NCBI GenBank assembly: GCA_947311845.1
Contig: CAMZMU010000123.1
Location: forward strand, 20,353,759 to 20,417,758
DNA from: Poa pratensis
Taxonomy: Eukaryota > Streptophyta > Magnoliopsida > Poales > Poaceae
Direction of reading: 5' to 3'
Length of the DNA: 64,000 nucleotides
In this document: piece by piece, positions 45,709 through 56,560 of the stretch
How positions within the stretch are numbered: the first letter of the stretch is position 1
Layout: each line of letters opens with the position of its first letter
Translations under genes and position numbers: made by a program
The notes under the pieces: generated by a model
The model's database searches: none
Told to the model about the DNA's origin: nothing
What the model saw: only the letters and a program-made list of their open reading frames with translations

Positions 45709-46260
45709 TTCCTATCTTGCGTGTTTAACTTGGGCGATTCCGTGCATGCATGCGCGCTGGTAAATTAGAGCGGCAATCGATCCATCGATCGTCCGTGCAA
45801 TCTGCAACAGCCAGTACAAGCGGGTTCATATATTCAGTTCGATCGTCAGGGAAATCTCGAGCTGGCTAGCGAGCGCGTGGGGCATCTGTCGCGCCTCACG
45901 TACTCCCTCCGTTCAAAATTAATTGACTTTCATTTGTTCAAATGTGGATGTATCTATACTTGTAACATGTCTAGATACATCCACATGTGAGTAAATGGAA
46001 GTCAATTAATTTGGAACGGAGGGAGTACGTGCTAGCTGCTTGCAAGCAAAAGAATGCCGCCACATGCATGTTTCCACTGCCCGGCGGAGCACGGCTCCCG
46101 TCCCATCCTTCTCGATCAACTGATTGAACAAAACCGTGTGGATCCAGCCATGTACTGAACCTGCTAGTACAAGCGACGGCATGCATGTCCCGGCCGGTCT
46201 TTCCATGTCACCGTGTCGTACGTCCGTCCTCGGGATCACCGGAACAAATGTATGTTCAGA
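45709..46260. repeat. Direct repeat D1 (copy of 48273-48301 plus 49348-49820)
   Basis: CTTGCGTGTTTAACTTGG, GCAATCGATCCATCGATCG, CGGCTCCCGTCCCATCCTT and TGTCCCGG..GGTCTTTCCAT recur in the same order in D2. D1 holds a Stowaway MITE that D2 lacks; D2 holds a retro-insertion that D1 lacks. No gene is seen. Confidence 0.75.
45903..46025. mobile_element. Stowaway MITE
   Basis: 123 bp with inverted ends CTCCCTCCGTTC...GAACGGAGGGAG, flanked by TA on both sides (45901-45902, 46026-46027). The interior is palindromic (GGATGTATCTA / TAGATACATCC). Typical of grass Tc1/mariner MITEs. Confidence 0.95.
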
Positions 46261-46744
46261 CTACCTAGCTAGACGGCTAATGGCCTCATATGCCGCCATG
46301 AAAAAGACCGACCTATTTTTGGTGATGGCGGGAGACGAAAAATTGGTACGGCCGTATGGCGCCAAGGCTACTCTCACCCCCTTTTTAGTCTGTCACCGGA
46401 AGCGGGAGAAGGGACCAGACTAAATCAGCATCGAAGGCGGCGGCGGAAGCGGCGGTGGAAGCTTCGGCGAGTTAGATCTTTGGAGGCGACGGCGACGTTG
46501 ACACCGCTAGCGGCGAGGACCAAGATCTGAGTCTCCTCCGCCACCTCGACGGCACCGAACGCTCGGTCCTCTCTTCACCCATGGCGGTAAGCAGTATTCC
46601 CCACCTCATTTCGGCTGGATCTTAGAGTCGAACAACAACACCTTGATTTTGCCTGGATCTTAAACAAGAAAAGTAGTTAGATGTACATACTAGCTAGATT
46701 TCGCATGCACTCTCATACAAGCACCTTGATCTTGATTTCACTAG

Positions 46745-47800
46745 GACGGAGAAACTCGTATGCCGCTCATCGTTCAGGCTGAACCACTCATAGCTGTGAT
46801 GCAGGCCTGGCTCATCCTAGTCCATCATAGAGCAGTACGCCGCAATTACAGGGGTGTAATCAGGTATGGTCCATTGTTCCGCCGAGACTAGGAGATGATT
46901 ACGAATCTGAACTACATCTACAACAACAACGAGGTCGAGGCCGTGAACATGCTGCGAATGGACAGAGCTCCTTTTAGCAAGCTTGTGGAGACGTTTTGGT
47001 CCAGGGGTGGCTGAAAGATAGCATCCACACCTCTATAGAAGAGCAAGTGGCAATGTTTCTTCATGTTGTTGGTCATAACCAGAGGTTCAGAGAGATTCAC
47101 AACACTTTCAGGAGATCTAGTGAGACTATATTTCGCTATTTCAAGCAAGTTATGTACTCTGTTGGAGAGCTCAAAGCAGAGATGATCAAGGCACCAACTG
47201 GCCAAACTCGATCGAAGATTCGACAGAGACACAGGTGGTATCCATACTTTAATATGAGAACACCAGATTTCGTAGTTCTTGCTTGCATACAAACATTGTT
47301 CATGTATCCAGCGTTAACCTAACACAATGTTCATGTCAACAAGATTGTATTGGTGCAGTTGATGGCACTCATGTCACTGCTAGAGTGCCAAGGTCAGAGT
47401 CTGCTGCATACAGGGTAGAAAGCATTACACCAGCCAGAATGTGCTTGCGGCTGTCGATTTCGACATGAAGTTCACATATGTGCTAGCTGGTTGGGGAGGG
47501 TCTGCCCATGATGCAAGCATCCTTGCTGACAGCATGGGTCGACCAGATGGGATCAATATTTCGGATGGCAAGTTTTACCTTGGAGATGCAGGATATGCTT
47601 GTCGTCCAGGTGTTCTTCCTCCATTCAGGGGTACCAGGTATCACCTCAACGAGTTCTCTTCTCTTCGAGGAACTACCTTAAGGATGCGAAGAAATTGTTC
47701 AATCTGCGACACTTAAGTCTTAGGGTTACAGTTGAGAGGGTATTTGCTGCTCTGAAGAACAGATTCAAGATCCTAGATGAGAAACCATTCCACCTGTTCC
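46745..47800 (+). pseudogene. PIF/Harbinger transposase, truncated and frame-shifted
   Basis: Conserved blocks: RMDRAPFSKLVETFWSRG, EQVAMFLHVVGHNQRFREIH and ETIFRYFKQVMYSVGELKAE (46950-47200), then WYPYF and a likely intron (about 47250-47340). CIGAVDGTHVTARVPRSESA has the first catalytic Asp, YVLAGWGGSAHDASILADS the second, and VERVFAALKNRFKILDEKPF the Glu. Stops at about 46889, frame changes near 46998, 47425 and 47695, and an abrupt end at 47800 disable it. These DDE transposases need a Myb/SANT partner, not seen beside it. Confidence 0.88.
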
Positions 47801-47825
47801 GCCAGCCGCACTAGCTACCGGCGTC

Positions 47826-48287
47826 GATCCCATGGCAGTACAGGTCAGATCATCCGATCGACCCACGTAGTACGGCATAATCCAATCCCCCGACCCGACC
47901 AGCTGGCCCGAATGCTTTGCCGCGCTCTAGGCTAGCGCGATGCGACGCGAACCGATCGATCGCTACTGGCAAGGTAGGCAAAGTTTGTACGACAAGTACT
48001 GTCCTTCTCCACTGCCTCTCTATTTTAGCCAGGCCTTCGTGGATAACTTTTGAGTTTGTTTATGAAGTGACCGGCCGGCCGGCCGGCACCACCAACCGCA
48101 CTACGCTTTGCTACTTTCTCTCGACAGATGAAGAAGTGGCAAACGACGTCATGCATGCATACGACGAGAACAAGTAATTGGCCGCGCGCACCTTAATTAT
48201 ATTTGGATACAGTCATTTCTCTTTCCTTGATTCATGCATGCATGCAAGAAACACCACGATCGATCGACTCACTTCTCTTGCGTGTTT
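47826..48287. other. No gene seen; contains GGCCGGCC run
   Basis: The stretch contains repeated GGCCGGCCGGCCGGC at about 48072 and many CGATCGAT and CATGCATG runs. There is no supported ORF. Confidence 0.4.
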
Positions 48288-48301
48288 AACTTGGACGATT
48301 C

Positions 48302-49347
48302 TGCTTCCCCTCTTCCCGTCCCCTGCTACAGTGTAGCGAGGCGGAAAGGAAGGCGACTCCCAGTTCCCCTCTTCCCGGCGGCGGATCCGCCGCTCCCCTC
48401 CGCCTCCGGTCGCCGTTTCGGCACCGCGAGGTGGGGGGGAGCTCCGGCTCCTCGCGTGTGTATATAGATCCTTGTAGGTTTAGTTTTTCTGTCTGGCGGA
48501 TGCCGTCTTTTCTCTCCCCGAGGTGGTCTGCTGTGATGCTTGGGTGCGGCGTCGAGCAAGCTGTCGATCTATCCTCTGTGAAGTTTCCATGGTGGAAGTT
48601 GCACGAAGGCGAGGTTGCGGCACTCCTCTTCTGTAAGTGCTTTTGGCTCCGTGTTCTGCGGGTTCCTCGCCTGCTCCTGGCCGGCCTCGGTGGCGAGGGG
48701 GAGGAGGAGAGGGTTGCAGGGCGTGCGAGCGTGTTCGTCGGTGCCGCCTCTCGATCTTTGTTTCTCTGGCCGGCCGTGGCGGCGAGGGGGGAAGCAGATC
48801 GAGTTTGGCTGCTCCGTTTTGGGGCTGTTGGTGTGGTGTGCTTTCAGTTTGTGCCAAGCTTTTGCTCTTGGTGGCCTTGTTCTCTTCTGTCTCTGGCCGG
48901 CCGTGGTGGCGAGGGGGAAGAGGAGGTATGAGGTGTGGTGGCGAGGAGGGTGTTGCTTGCTGCGGGTGGGGGGCGGAGGGTGGCGGGTCCGGCTGCCTGC
49001 TGTTGGGGGTGGTGTCGTCTACGGATCCGGCGGTGTTCAAGCTTGGAGGGTTCCTCCGGTCGATGCTCTTTATCTGCTTGTCAGATCCTGTTCTTCGGAG
49101 CTGGTGGCTTTGGCGACTCGCAATCGTCTTCGGACTAGGAGCTTCTTCACCGCAAGGGCTTGTTCGGGGTGCTGGTGCTCTTCTCCTTCTCCGGCGGCGA
49201 TGGAGGCGGAGTGTGCGGCGTGTTGGTGGTGTGCAGCGGTGTTGCTGTTTGTATCCTCCTTGTAGCTGGTTGCTTGTATTCGGTTTTCCGTTGTATCCTT
49301 ACTAATATGAATACAAGTAATTTCCCTCAAAAAAAAAAAAAAAAAAA
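48302..49347 (+). mobile_element. Poly(A)-tailed retro-insertion with 14-bp target duplication
   Basis: AACTTGGACGATTC stands at 48288-48301 and again from about 49346. Between them is a 1.05-kb GC-rich sequence ending CAAGTAATTTCCCTC plus 19 A residues. This is the signature of LINE-driven target-primed reverse transcription. No RT or endonuclease motif is present. Three copies of GGCCGGCC(G/T)..GTGGCGAGGGGG (about 48680, 48770 and 48896) repeat inside at roughly 100-bp spacing. It may be a non-autonomous LINE derivative or a retro-copy of a non-coding transcript. Confidence 0.75.
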
Positions 49348-49865
49348 CTTGGACGATTCCGTGCATGCAGATGCGTGCTGGTAGATTAGAGAGGCAATCG
49401 ATCCATCGATCGACACAAGCTGTAGCTTACTCAACGCTTCAGCGCAATCTAGAGTGCGTGGGGGGAACGGTCGCCTCACGCACGGTGAGTACGTACGTGC
49501 TAGCTAGTACTCCGTACTATAGTACTCCCGTCGGGAGCCGTGCTCCGCCGGGAAGAACAGCCACATGTTCCGTCTTCCCGGCGGAGCATGGCTCCCGTCC
49601 CATCCTTGTACATCGACTGACTGAACAAAACCGTGTCCATCCAGCCATGTACGTACTGATTACCGAGCCCTGCTACAAGCGACGGCAAGAATGTCCCGGT
49701 CTTTCCATGTCACCGGCCGTCTCGTCGTCGATCTGTAGCAAATTAAGGACGTGGCGAACCATTACGTTACGTCCTCGGAATAGCCGGGAAAATATGTCCG
49801 TCCACACTAGCTGGTTACTCACCAGTGGTTGCTCTCGATCGACGCAGCGTGGCCGCAAATTAAGG
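49348..49865. repeat. Direct repeat D2
   Basis: Copy of 45709-46260 in the same orientation (see D1). GGGAGCCGTGCTCCGCCGGG and its near complement CCCGGCGGAGCATGGCTCCC (about 49534 and 49576) form an inverted repeat in this copy only. No gene is seen. Confidence 0.7.
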
Positions 49866-50638
49866 TTTCAAGTGGGATGGGCGTGTCACCTATCCCGTGT
49901 CCCATCCCACCACAAAAATCCCGCTTATCCCGCTAAGCACAATCCGTTTATCCCGTACGGGCTTAAACAGATTACTCCACCTATTCCAACGGCGGCCCAC
50001 CTATCCCGCTAATAAACCACATTAGGTACATCACACGGAGGTGAGGCGGCCAGCGCTGGAATCCAATCGAGAACAGGGCGTGGAGGGGAAAGAAGAGTGG
50101 ACTGCTACCTGAGTCCTGAGGTCGGGGAAGGAGCAGGAGGCGCCCTCCCCGCCGTCGGGGTCGTCGTCCTCAGCCGCTCAGCCACCCAGCCCTGGTGTCC
50201 GCCGCCATTTTCCTCGCCGTCGTCGACCACGCCACGGCCATGGAGGAGACGACCGCGAGGGGCTCCACGACCTTGGTCTCCTCCTGCTGCCGTCCTGCGC
50301 GCCCTCGGCCTCGCGTTTGGCGCGGGCGTTGTGTTGTCGGCGAGCGAGAACAGGCGTACGTGCAATCAATCTGTTTCGTGCGTGCGTGCTGTTGGAAGTA
50401 GTACTTGCTGAAATGGATCGATCGTACCGATCAGGCTAGCAGCAGTATGTGACCGTCTCGATCGATCCAGCGTACGTGTTAAGTGTTGGTGGGATCTTAT
50501 CGGGACAACTGGGACATCCCGTATAAACCCACTAATTTTTTCGTTTATGGGATAATTTGATGGTGGGACAACAGGATAAGTGAGGTCAGTAGTGTTGGTG
50601 AGAACGGACGTCCCACTCCCATCCCACCTGCATTTCTA
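49866..50638. mobile_element. Probable non-autonomous TIR element with GC-rich cargo
   Basis: The outer 100-150 bp on each side are rich in TCCCATCCCACC, TATCCCG and complements in inverted order: GTGGGATGGGCG at 49872 against CCCATCCCACCTG at 50619. The middle (50040-50400) is GC-rich and reads VSAAIFLAVVDHATAMEE on the plus strand and ALGLAFGAGVVLSASEN in a shifted frame, ending near a splice-donor-like GCGTACGTGC. This could be a captured gene fragment; I cannot name it. The target duplication is not resolved. Confidence 0.4.
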
Positions 50639-51253
50639 CTGCAAATGATGAACTCGTGTTCGTCTCTCTTCTGGGGCAGGAACAATGGCCCCCTTCTTTT
50701 CAGCTTCTGGGACAGATTCTAGCCCAGAATCTGGAGAAGCCCAAAAGAAGGGTCCAGATTCGGCCCAGCTTTTTTCCACCGAGAAGCTAGTTTTGTACGT
50801 GGACGCAGAATCGGGTCGGAGGTCGATTCTGGGGCGATTCCCGCAAATGAATCGAAGGGGCATCTAAACTGGACATGTCCTTCATCTAATTTACGGAGAA
50901 CTGCCACCGCGCGGAGAGTCACGGCAAAAAGAAAAAAATCCCCGGCCCTGCTCGCTCCTCGCCCGTCTCGCTCGACTCGTCGCTCTCCCGAAAAAGCATG
51001 GCGTCTAGGGTTAGCAGCTTCCCGGCCGCCGCCGCCAGCGAGGGTCGCCGCTGAGCCCGACCCCCACCGCCCGTCCGGCGCCCGGTCCGGCGCCCCGTCC
51101 GCCGCCCCACCGCCCCGTCCGGTGCCCCGTCCGCCGCCCCCACCGCCCCGTCCGCCGCCCCCACCCGCTCCTCCTTCCGCTGCCCCGAGCCGCTCCTCCT
51201 TCCACCGCCCCTACCGGCTCCTCCTTTCGCTGCCGTCCGCCGCCGCCGTCGCC

Positions 51254-52315
51254 ATGTCCTCGTCCCAGCTCCCGCCGTCCTCCTCCCAGCCCCCGCCGCA
51301 GGTACAAGCAAACTCCCCTGTTTTGCTTTTTTTTTAATTTCGGTGATTGTATTGTGGCAATATGTAGTGATAGAATAATTTGTAGTAGTGGTACTCCATG
51401 TAGCAATCCTTTTGCTTGTAGAATAATTTGGTTGCAGTGATAGAATAATTTGTAGATTTACATCACTAGTAGATAGAAGAAAGTTCCCCTTTTTTGCTTT
51501 GTGTTTTGCTATATAGCAACTGATTAATAGCACATTTGTGTAATTGTGTAATTCCTAAATAGCCCTATCTTCAAAGAGGATATATCACCTTCTGCCATGT
51601 TCAAAGAACAGATTCATGTTGATGTGAGCCTTTTGCTTCACCTTTGAATGTGGGTTAGCACTCCATGCTGGAACCTTTGAATGTGGGTTAGCATTGAGTT
51701 ATGTTCAAGAGTTTAATCCTCTCTTTGTTATATCTTTCGTACTGGAACATTTTAACTAGCAGTGCTGTACATGTTTTGGTCCTTGTAGATAGTGCAATTT
51801 TAACTAGCAGTACTATACTGTACATGTTTTGGATGTTGTGGCCTGATTTGCTACTGTTTTTTGTTGTAAACATGTACTGACTATATGGTGTGTGAATGTG
51901 TGAAGAAATAGAAGTAATTCAACTAGCAGATTATTGTGATGTTGTGGCCTCATTTGCTACTGTTTTTGTTGTAAACATGTACTGATTTATTGGTCCTGTT
52001 TTTAGATACTGCAATTTACCTAGCAGTAGGTAGACATGAACTACTGTTTTGGTCCAGAACAAGGACTTGCTATTGTGCTAACTACTGCTATATGGTGTGT
52101 GAATGTGTGATAGAAAGAGAAGTTGAAATCCCCGAAAGCAAATTGGGATGCAGTAGGTCACCGAGCTTTTCTTGACGTGTGCATCGAAGAAGTGAATAAA
52201 CATAATCGTCCGGTTAATGTTTTGAATGCCACTGGTAAAGTCAATATGGTAACAAACTTCAACAAGCGCACGAAGAGAAACTACAATTTTTGTATATGTA
52301 CTATGCAAACAAAAT
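51254..52315 (+). pseudogene. Myb/SANT-like ORF1 of the Harbinger element, 5' part
   Basis: A likely first exon (51254-51301) gives MSSSQLPPSSSQPPPQ before a GTACAAG donor. After AT-rich intron-like DNA the frame 52123-52315 reads ANWDAVGHRAFLDVCIEEVN then NRPVNVLN and FNKRTKRNYNF, the first two helices of the Myb/SANT-like domain in Harbinger accessory proteins. The third helix is missing; the deletion starts near 52295. Such proteins bind the element ends and help bring the transposase to the nucleus. Confidence 0.65.
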
Positions 52316-52361
52316 AAATGCTCATAATATGTATTTATGTTCTGATGTTTTTGCTACTCGC

Positions 52362-52800
52362 AGGAAAATACTATCTTGTCGACTCTGGATATCCCAATAG
52401 AGCAGGTTATCTCGCCCCATTCAAAGAGCAACGGTACCATATTCCTGAATTCCAAGGTGCGCCTCCACAAAACATGCAGGAGAAATTCAACCATCTTCAT
52501 TCATCTCTACGAAATGCCATTGAAAGAGCATTTGGCGTTCTTAAGATGAAGTGGCGTATTCTGCTTGGGATACCATTTTTTCCAGAAGAAGAGACGCAGT
52601 CGAAGATCATCACTGCATGCATGTGTTTGCATAACTTCATTCGTGATAGTAAGCTATATGATGGCCATTTCGACACGATTGAGCGAGGCTCATATATCCA
52701 TGAGGATAGTGCATCTTTTGTCGGGGGAGTCGCCTCATCTTCTTCTGATGAAGTCATGCGTGGGACGCGACAGATAATTGCTGAAAGTTTAGTTGCATGA
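52362..52800 (+). pseudogene. C-terminal part of a Harbinger DDE transposase
   Basis: A probable acceptor TACTCGCAG leads into GKYYLVDSGYPNRAGYLAPF, then RYHIPEF, and RNAIERAFGVLKMKWRILLG with the catalytic Glu. CMCLHNFIRDSKLYD and a tail ending AESLVA close it. The two catalytic Asp residues lie in the deleted part (only the VDSGY block remains). Joining the upstream exon at the nearest GT would create a stop, so a fused protein is not obvious. Confidence 0.8.
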
Positions 52801-53126
52801 GGAGTATTCTAATTGTAATGGTTGAATCACTAAAAATGACTTTTATTTTATTTTGGCATGTAATATGAATTGTAACGTATGGAATTTGTACTAAAAAAGA
52901 CTTCTGTATTCATTCCTATCTTATTTGTACTACAAAATAGCTTACAAATGAAATTTAGGGGCGTTGCAGACATTTCACCAACTCAACACAGCTAGAATCT
53001 CAAATTTTAGAAGCTACAAAGAATGGAAAAAACAGATTCTTTGAGCTTCTCCCCACCACAGCTTCTAAACAGATTCTTCCAAAAGCTAGCTTCTCTAGAA
53101 TCACAAGCCGGAAAGAAGGGGCCAAT

Positions 53127-54144
53127 GGAATAGATCGGCGCGAGTTGCAACCTGCTTTAACGCCGAGAGCGACGGAGCCACGGGAAGCACGCAACGCGCG
53201 AACGTGATCCGGCTGGCCCCGTCGAATGACGCAATCCATACATATCTTGTTCGAGAAAACGCCACCGTCGTCCGCATCATCATCATTCATCGATGAGCAG
53301 CAAATATTCCTTCCAAAAGCTTGGGCGCTCGGCATTGGTGGCCGTCACTGTTCAGTGTCGATCGAGATCAGATGCCCATCGAGCTTAATAAAGAAGATTG
53401 ATCGGATACATGCATGCTCGCGGGTTGACCGCCGGTGGACATGCCCCGTGGACAGGGATCTATGCCAAGCACTGCATAGTGCAAGCTGTGGCCGGGTCGT
53501 ACGTGCTGCCAAACAAAGCCGAAGGGAGTGAGTGAGAGGCTCCCCTGGGCCGGGCGGCAGTGCCCAAGATCGGGGAATCGCCTGCCAAATCCAGCGTGTG
53601 AAAAAATAAGGTCGGGCGCTTCTAGAAAAGAGACCACTCGCGACGAGTGATCCGCCTGCGCGTGCCTTTTCCCATCGTCGTCGTCGTGGTACGGAGGACA
53701 TGGATAGATGGTACTGCCCTGCCGCAGCAGTGGCTTTCGGCCTTGCTGGGCACGCTTTGCTTGCAAGGTCACCGTCACCGACATGTCGTCATGGAACCAT
53801 GGAATCTTCTTCGACTGGTGCACTTCTTTCTTTTCCCGGCACAGTACAGACGTGGCTGGCTAGGGTCGAACGGGCAGTCAGAAATACAGTCGCAAGAAAC
53901 CGTGATAATTCTACGAGAAACAAGATCGTCATATATTCATGATACTAGCTAGCGTTACTCTGTTTTCCCTTACCCGGATCTTGTCAGTTTTTTTGGCCTC
54001 GTGCTATGTTTTACTGCATTACTTTTGTGCCACAAGCAAACGCCTGACACATCATACCAACAATCAACACGATTTCTGCCAATATCACGGACAAGCTGAT
54101 TTGCACCACGTCACCTATTTAGTGCCTCGTCTACCGGAATGTCA
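53127..54144. other. No gene seen
   Basis: A mixed-composition stretch. Several 60-150-codon ORFs overlap on both strands at 53345-53940 but none shows a known motif, splice pattern or repeat. Confidence 0.35.
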
Positions 54145-54545
54145 TTTTGGCTCCCGAGATCTACTGATCTCGCCTTTTTCAATAAAATCAAAAAATATAA
54201 TTTAAAATTTCGAAAAATCTACAAAAAATCATGCATGTTCTCAATGACATATTCTAAAAGCGTGAAAAATCTCAATGCAAAATACAATACCTTTTTACCT
54301 ACACAAAAATGCAAAAGTTGGAAACTTGAAACGATATATCGTTTACTATATTCAGATCTATACATTTGTCATTCCTTTTGTAGCTCAAAACGTAAAATAG
54401 TTTCGCATTGCGATTTTGTATGCTTGTACTATATACCATTGAGAACACTCATGATTTGTTTCATATTTTTGAAACTTTTAAATATATTTTTTATTTTTGA
54501 AAATAGTGAGATCACTAAACCTCAAGAGCACCGAATCTCCACTCC
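54145..54545. mobile_element. Probable AT-rich MITE relative of 40985-41460
   Basis: It starts around CTCCCGAGATCTACTG and ends near AGAGCACCGAATCTCC, with an AT-rich interior (TTTGTCATTC, CTATATTCAGATCTATACAT) that resembles the complement of the interior of 40985-41460. Ends are not exactly defined. Confidence 0.35.
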
Positions 54546-54724
54546 TCATCTAATAGATTGAAATAAATACCTACAAATGAATTAGAAGATAAGCAAAAGG
54601 CACTATAATAAGTTGTGTAGTATTGAAAGGTCTTTTGTGTTTTTTTTTTCAAAAAGCCTTAATTATATAACATTGAGGCACTTTTTTAGTTAGGTTTGGG
54701 CCTCCGGGGGTCGCAAAGGCAGGA

Positions 54725-56560
54725 CGCAATTAATGACGACTTTCTGTAGGTATCAACAAGACAACATATAACTATTCCTTTAATTGATCTTCACAATGTC
54801 AACTAGTACAAAAAGCCGTACCACGCAAGTTGAAGCCCTACTACTAGCACAGAAGCACGCCATACGTATGTGACCATTTGTGTACGTAATTGAACTCTGC
54901 TTTTAGGTCAACAGAGTAATGATCCCAGAGCATATACCAAAGCTATGTTTTATATTTTTCAGAAGATTAAAGTGGAGGCACTAATTGAAGAGTATTTGAG
55001 GCGTTAGTGGAGGCACTAATAAAAATAATAAATCCCACATAATTTTGGTAGTTTCGGGTAGTTTCCGGTACTTTAAGTTTGATACTTCCTGGTAGCTCCT
55101 ATTTTACAACCGTCAGATCCAGGTGAGTGGAGGGTTATTAAAATTACCAACTATTATAAAACTTGTAATCAACATGACAACGTATACCTTCGTTGCGAAA
55201 TATACATATTACATCTTTTTTTTTCTAATTCAGATGTATGTAAACGCGTTGATGTGTAGATTCACTCATTTCAATCCTATGTGGTTATTAACATTAAGGC
55301 CCTGTTTGAAACACAGGATAGGAAAATCATGGGAATTGGAAGACCATAGGAATATGATAGGAATCCATGTGCAAAACTGAGGAACTGAAAACACGGAGGG
55401 AAAATTCAGTTGTGGCGTTTGGAACACAGGAAGTGTGAAAACATAGGAATCCTGATACTATTAACTAGCACATGCATGCATTAAAGCCCAGCCCCACTTG
55501 TCATAGAAACAACATGCAAATTGTATTAACTAGCACATGCATGCATCCGTACGAGCGAGTGCTAATTGTGCCTCGGTCTTATGCGACGAGCAGAAAAAAT
55601 GAGGTTGGACTGGATGTTTGGAATCCTGTGATTTTCCTCCAAAACCAAAGGAAACGAGTTCCTATCCTAGAAAATTCCTGTGGCGATTCCTGCGTTTCAA
55701 ACGGTCAGATAGGAAATATTCCTCCGTGAACAGTATTCCTTCGCTTTTCCTCCAATTTTCCTATGAATCAAACATGCCCTAAAATGGAAAAAACATCTTA
55801 CAATTTAAACTGGATGGAGTATTATTTAAGTGATCGGCACACACTGTCAACTATAGTACAAAAGGCCGTACGACGCTGCAAGTTGCAGTCAGCGGAGGAG
55901 CACGCCCATCAGGGTACGTAGTTGAGCTGCTTTCCAAAGTAGACAAACTAACATTGATTTATAATTTCACAACTTCAGAGTGCATCTAATTTAAAACGCC
56001 ATGGGAACATTTGATTGGAGTGAAAACCGTTTTGAACAAACAAAGCTCGACCTAATGCGGCTGCACGAAGGGGTAAAGCGATCGACGGAGATGACCGCAC
56101 GCACGGCGCGGGCTGCTATACGCTACGCTTGTTTAGTCGTAGTGGAGGTCGGAATTTCGGAGCCACCGCCGGCCGGCGGCGTAACGAGTCGTCGTTGGAC
56201 GGCTCGTCGTAATCTCATCACCGGAAGCGCGCACTTGGATGGATGCTATTGCTAGCACGCCCTACGAACGAGTATTAGTCCATCTACTGCAGAATATTTG
56301 TACGACCGCTGCTGATGTAGCGCTGGTGAAGAGATGGATGCTTGCCTGAATCGTGTTGCAAAACGAATTTTCGCATCTTCGCGCCCGTGTAACATGCAAA
56401 CAATTCTGATACGATCGTGTAGCCTCATCGTAGGGTAGACCAAAGCAGAAGACATGGGATAACTATTGATGACCTTCTGGAGGGAGGGAAATTGCATGCA
56501 ACCATTACCAGATCAGGGTAACGACCACGTGTGGGAGTTGGCGGCCGCATCTTGAAGCGA
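54725..56560. repeat. R1: third, partial copy of the duplicated DNA
   Basis: It matches R2 in the same orientation and arm L in the opposite one: 54750-54970 tracks 60515-60740, 55840-56050 tracks 61620-61800, 56180-56300 tracks 62760-62820 and the complement of 12570-12660, and 56390-56550 tracks 63345-63440. It lacks the SAUR part. A MULE-end-like fragment (55030-55170) and a Tourist MITE split it. No gene is seen. Confidence 0.7.
55298..55779. mobile_element. Tourist-like (Harbinger-type) MITE
   Basis: Ends GGCCCTGTTTGAA and TCAAACATGCCC are inverted, flanked by TAA on both sides (55295-55297, 55780-55782). Inner sub-terminal sequence is also complementary (ACACAGGATAGGAAAAT / ATTTTCCTATG). 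TTAACTAGCACATGCATGCA occurs twice inside (about 55461 and 55527), a 66-bp internal direct repeat. Confidence 0.8.

Larger units (their letters stand above)
50687..53123 (+). mobile_element. PIF/Harbinger element with internal deletion
   Basis: The inverted ends are GGCCCCCTTCTTTTCAGCTT and, on the other strand, GGCCCCTTCTTTCCGGCTT. A 3-bp duplication AAT lies at 50684-50686 and 53124-53126. The 2.4-kb element holds a Myb/SANT piece (52123-52315) and the C-terminal third of a DDE transposase (52362-52800) with the first two catalytic Asp blocks missing, so it cannot move by itself. Confidence 0.75.

Noticed and set aside
48431..49305. Overlapping 160-220-codon ORFs on both strands
   Set aside because: They lie in the GC-rich poly(A)-tailed insertion, overlap each other in several frames and show no domain; chance open frames in GC-rich DNA.
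53345..53940. Host gene on either strand
   Set aside because: Several overlapping ORFs of similar size but no motif, splice pattern or codon bias that favours one.
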